From Flavobacteriaceae bacterium (GTDB lineage Bacteria; Bacteroidota; Bacteroidia; Flavobacteriales; Flavobacteriaceae), in NCBI GenBank assembly GCA_018674025.1, contig JABHBC010000154.1:1-16157 (forward strand): a stretch of 16,157 nucleotides of DNA. The letters run 5' to 3'. Shown here piece after piece: positions 13,050 to 16,157 of the stretch. The notes beneath the pieces were generated by a model. It was not told the DNA's origin. It made no database searches and saw only the letters and a program-made list of their open reading frames with translations. The stretch's first letter is position 1, and each line of letters starts with the position of its first letter. Position numbers and translations under genes: made by a program.

Positions 13050-13922
13050 TTAATTATATAATTTTTCTGTATTTAAATTTAAAAGTTTTTGAGTTGCAAA
13101 ATAGGTGCTTATCCAACTTATCAAGACTCCCAAAATTATTATAGATGAAAAAACATAAAAAATATAGATATTATTAAACATATCTATAAAAGGAATTTTC
13201 TTGTCTATGTAAAAAATTGTGAAATATAGTAGGGTTGAGGCTAAAATAGAACTAAATAAGCCTAGGAAAATGTTTTTTATGATAAAAGGTTTTCGAATGA
13301 ACCTTTTTGTTGCTCCAACTAATTGCATTGTTTTAATAGTCCATCTATTGGAATAAATAGCAAGTTTTATTGAACTATTGATAATTAGCACTGAAATAAC
13401 AAAGAGGATAATAGTTGTTGGAAAAATCCATAATGTAATTTTCTTCAAATTCGCATTCATCATACTCACCAAATCTTTGTCATATTGAATGTCATCGATA
13501 AAATTGTTATTGTTTGCTAATAAATTAGAGATGCTGTCAATTTTTTTACCATCTACATATTCAGATTTTAGATTAATGTCAAATGAATTTATTAATGGAT
13601 TGTAACCAAGTTCGTTAATGAAATCTTCTCCAAATTCAGTTTTCATAATTGAAACTGCATCATCTTTTGAAATGTACTTTAAATCTTTCACAAATTCAGA
13701 ACTTATTAATGAGTTTTTTATTTGGTTTAAATCAACACTTTTAGCTTCATCTTTTAAATAAATTGACATAGTCAATGATTCCTTAAAGTTTGCAGAAACA
13801 TTTTTAATATTTACTATAGTAAAAGATAATATGCCAAATAAAAACAGTACCATTGAAATACTTACAACTACAGAAACGTAAGAAGAAAAAATTCTATGTC
13901 TATTTGATTTGTTATTATTCAT
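13050..13922 (-). CDS. ftsX: Cell division protein FtsX
   Basis: Membrane subunit of the FtsEX ABC-type complex that signals from the divisome to peptidoglycan hydrolases. The layout is characteristic: TM1 at about 14-38, an extracytoplasmic domain at about 45-160 (starting LTMSIYLKD with KYISKDDAVSIMKTEFG), then TM2 at about 163-185, the coupling motif IKTMQLVGATKRFIRKPF (about 195-212), TM3 at about 213-235 and TM4 at about 253-275. At 290 residues the length fits. The FtsE ATPase is not in the window. It is the first gene of its unit; no exact TAnnTTTG lies upstream (TAGATTTA on the minus strand at 13963-13956 is the nearest). It diverges from leuS across 109 bases. Confidence 0.93.
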   Translation of the reverse strand: MNNNKSNRHRIFSSYVSVVVSISMVLFLFGILSFTIVNIKNVSANFKESLTMSIYLKDEAKSVDLNQIKNSLISSEFVKDLKYISKDDAVSIMKTEFGEDFINELGYNPLINSFDINLKSEYVDGKKIDSISNLLANNNNFIDDIQYDKDLVSMMNANLKKITLWIFPTTIILFVISVLIINSSIKLAIYSNRWTIKTMQLVGATKRFIRKPFIIKNIFLGLFSSILASTLLYFTIFYIDKKIPFIDMFNNIYIFYVFSSIIILGVLISWISTYFATQKLLNLNTEKLYN

Positions 13923-13998
13923 TTAAACTAATGATTTAATGTAAAAATAAAGAACTAAATCTATATCTAAAAAGATTTTCTATTATAACAAGAAAATG

Positions 13999-14006
13999 TA
14001 AATTTG
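13999..14006 (+). promoter_or_regulatory. -7 element of the leuS promoter
   Basis: TAAATTTG matches TAnnTTTG exactly; a T-run (13976-13979) lies about 19 bases upstream in place of TTTG. The leader to the ATG at 14032 would be about 20 bases, too short for a T-box or peptide attenuator. Confidence 0.55.
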
Positions 14007-14031
14007 TTAGCATATCTACTTTTGATCATTC

Positions 14032-16157
14032 ATGAAATATAATTTTCAAACAATTGAAAAAAAATGGCAAGCTAATTGGGCTGTAAATAAAACTTATAAG
14101 TCTAAGATAGATCACACAAAACCAAAATTTTATAGTTTGGATATGTTTCCATACCCAAGTGGCGCAGGGCTTCACGTTGGTCACCCTCTTGGCTATATTG
14201 CCTCAGATGTATATTCTAGATATAAAACATTAAAAGGGTTTAATGTTTTACATCCACAAGGATATGATAGCTTTGGATTGCCCGCTGAGCAATATGCTAT
14301 TCAGACTGGACAACATCCAAAAAAAACAACCTTAAATAATATTAATACTTATAGAAGTCAGCTTGATAAAATAGGATTTTCTTTTGATTGGTCAACAGAA
14401 CTAAGAACAAGTGATCCAAATTATTACAGATGGACTCAATGGATTTTTATTCAATTGTTTAACTCTTGGTATGATTATGATAATCAGAAAGCTAAACATA
14501 TTGATAAATTAGTCGATATTTTTTCATCAAAGGGAAATAGTAATATTAGGGTTGAAAATGATAGTGAAATTGAAGTCTTTACATCATCAGAGTGGAATAA
14601 TTATTCGAATGATAAAAAACAACGAATTCTACTTTCATATAGAATAGCATATTTAGCAGATTCAGAGGTTAATTGGTGTCCTGAGTTAGGAACTGTATTA
14701 GCAAATGATGAAATAGTTAATGGAGTTTCTGAAAGAGGAGGTTTTCCAATTGAGAAAAGAAAAATGCGACAGTGGAATATGAGAATTTCATGTTACGCAG
14801 ATAGGCTGTTAAATGATTTAAACAAAATAGATTGGAGTTATTCAATAAAAGAAACTCAAAAAAATTGGATCGGAAAATCTACTGGATGTTCTTTGTTTTT
14901 TGATATAGTTGATTTTGACGATAAAATTGAAGTTTTTACAACTAGGCCCGACACAATTTTTGGAGTTAGTTTTATGACTTTAGCACCAGAGCATGAATTA
15001 GTGAAGAAAATTGTTACAATTGAAAAATTAAATGAGGTAACAAACTATATCAATGAAGTTAGCACTAAAAGTGAGAGAGACAGACTTTCTAATGTAAAAT
15101 CAATTTCAGGTGTTTTTACAGGTGCTTATGCAGTACACCCAATAACAAAAAAACCAATAGAAATTTGGATTGGTGATTATGTATTGGCTAGTTATGGAAC
15201 TGGAGCAGTTATGTCTGTCCCATGTGGAGATCAACGAGATTATGATTTTGCTAAAAAATTTGACATTAAAATTGTAAATATTTTCAAGGATATTGATATT
15301 TCAAATGAGGCTTTTACAAATAAAGAAAAATTTAGTTTATGTGATAGTGACTTTCTTAATGATTTGTCATTTAATGAGGCAAACCAAAAGGCTATTGACT
15401 ATATTGAACAAAAAGGTTTTGGAAAGAAAAAGGTGAATTTTAGATTAAGAGATGCTATATTTTCTAGACAAAGATATTGGGGAGAGCCTTTCCCTGTATA
15501 TTATAAAAATGGCCTTCCTTACATGATTGATGAAGCATATCTGCCTTTGAAACTTCCTGAAATAGAAAAATATCTACCAACGAAAGATGGAGATCCTCCA
15601 CTTGGTAGGGCCGATGAATGGGCTTGGGATACAGTATTAAATAAAACTGTTAGTAATTCATTGATTAATCATACTACAATTTTTCCTTTGGAACTCAACA
15701 CGATGCCTGGTTGGGCAGGCAGTTCTTGGTATTTCTTAAAATATACTGCTAGTTCAGAGAGCAATCCTGTGAAAAAAAATGACGGTTTGTCTTATTGGAA
15801 AAATGTTGACCTTTATATTGGTGGTAATGAACATGCTACAGGTCATTTATTATATTCTAGATTTTGGACTAAATTTTTATATGATTTAGATTTTATAAGT
15901 TTTGATGAGCCATTTAAAAAACTTATTAATCAGGGTATGATTCTTGGTTCTAGCGCAATCATTTATAGAGATTCAATATCGAAGAAATTCATTTCTAAAG
16001 ATTTATTGAATAATCAAGATGTAGATGAAATTCATATTGATGTTAGTTTAATAAATAGTTCAGATGAAGTGGATATTAATTCTTTAAAGTCTTGGCAGCC
16101 ACAATTTAAAAATGCTCATTTTGAATTTGTTAACGATAGCTTTAAGGCTGGAAGAAA
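14032..16157 (+). CDS. leuS: Leucyl-tRNA synthetase (3' end outside the window)
   Basis: Charges tRNA-Leu with leucine and edits mischarged products. The reading frame is open from the ATG to the right edge (708 codons plus two bases). The HIGH-type motif is H-V-G-H at 48-51 within PYPSGAGLHVGHPLGY. The CP1 editing domain, roughly 220-430, contains TTRPDTIFG (303-311) and GTGAVMSVP followed by GDQRDYDFA, with D403 as the probable editing Asp. The catalytic core resumes with SRQRYWGEP, MPGWAGSSWYF and GGNEHATGHLLYSRFW. After NQGMILGS the sequence runs through at least 70 residues of a charged insert without reaching KMSKS, which must lie beyond the edge. This insert fits the Bacteroidota form of the enzyme. 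It diverges from ftsX. Confidence 0.96.
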   Translation, partial: MKYNFQTIEKKWQANWAVNKTYKSKIDHTKPKFYSLDMFPYPSGAGLHVGHPLGYIASDVYSRYKTLKGFNVLHPQGYDSFGLPAEQYAIQTGQHPKKTTLNNINTYRSQLDKIGFSFDWSTELRTSDPNYYRWTQWIFIQLFNSWYDYDNQKAKHIDKLVDIFSSKGNSNIRVENDSEIEVFTSSEWNNYSNDKKQRILLSYRIAYLADSEVNWCPELGTVLANDEIVNGVSERGGFPIEKRKMRQWNMRISCYADRLLNDLNKIDWSYSIKETQKNWIGKSTGCSLFFDIVDFDDKIEVFTTRPDTIFGVSFMTLAPEHELVKKIVTIEKLNEVTNYINEVSTKSERDRLSNVKSISGVFTGAYAVHPITKKPIEIWIGDYVLASYGTGAVMSVPCGDQRDYDFAKKFDIKIVNIFKDIDISNEAFTNKEKFSLCDSDFLNDLSFNEANQKAIDYIEQKGFGKKKVNFRLRDAIFSRQRYWGEPFPVYYKNGLPYMIDEAYLPLKLPEIEKYLPTKDGDPPLGRADEWAWDTVLNKTVSNSLINHTTIFPLELNTMPGWAGSSWYFLKYTASSESNPVKKNDGLSYWKNVDLYIGGNEHATGHLLYSRFWTKFLYDLDFISFDEPFKKLINQGMILGSSAIIYRDSISKKFISKDLLNNQDVDEIHIDVSLINSSDEVDINSLKSWQPQFKNAHFEFVNDSFKAGR

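Noticed and set aside
14007..14031. T-box or leucine attenuator before leuS
   Set aside because: The leader is only about 20 bases, with no T-box motif and no leader peptide.
1..16157. Mobile element, prophage, CRISPR array or defence island
   Set aside because: No transposase, integrase, terminal repeats, spaced direct repeats or tRNA attachment site was seen; the gene content is ordinary flavobacterial chromosome.

Overview
The window looks like chromosomal DNA of an A+T-rich member of the Bacteroidota, most likely a flavobacterium. The support is: promoters with the Bacteroidota -7 motif TAnnTTTG and, at two of them, an upstream TTTG; almost no Shine-Dalgarno sites; a TonB-dependent receptor and a lipoprotein with a K-(D/E)-(D/E)-type surface export signal; and family-typical genes (DUF3127, DUF3098, an L21 with a C-terminal extension, and the block ftsX-DUF3098-uppP-truB). 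There is no rRNA, tRNA, CRISPR array, transposase or phage gene. Coding density is high and no gap between genes exceeds about 200 bases.

Layout, left to right. (1) 1-1047: the possible last residues of an upstream protein, then rplU-rpmA with a clear promoter and a clear intrinsic terminator. (2) 1067-2970: a tightly coupled unit of a phosphopantetheinyl transferase, a PnuC-type vitamin transporter and a NadR-type P-loop kinase. (3) 2995-5264: a promoter, a TPP riboswitch and a TonB-dependent receptor. Together (2) and (3) read as a vitamin uptake locus. The riboswitch points to thiamine for the outer-membrane step and makes thiamine a candidate substrate for the PnuC-type carrier and the kinase. 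(4) 5266-6695: a small predicted surface lipoprotein diverging from greA and a HIT hydrolase; the greA leader begins with a hairpin plus T-run. (5) 6671-7813: an orphan membrane histidine kinase, convergent with and overlapping the HIT gene, apparently starting with TTG. (6) 7942-11297: a compact unit of DUF3127 (with an SSB-like acidic tail), a short-chain fatty acid transporter of the AtoE type and two tandem PPK2 polyphosphate kinases. (7) 11294-13922, minus strand: ftsX, DUF3098, uppP and truB, an envelope/division and tRNA-modification unit. (8) 14032 to the right edge: leuS, cut off before its KMSKS motif.

Most of the window is ordinary core genome. I do not see a clear undescribed defence, mobile or biosynthetic system. 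The items most worth a second look are the riboswitch-linked vitamin locus and its possible expression platform, the terminator-like hairpin at the start of the greA transcript, the shared TAATTA-N3-TAATTA palindrome at two promoters, the surface lipoprotein with a possible metal-less Rieske-like fold, and the transporter/PPK2/PPK2 unit.
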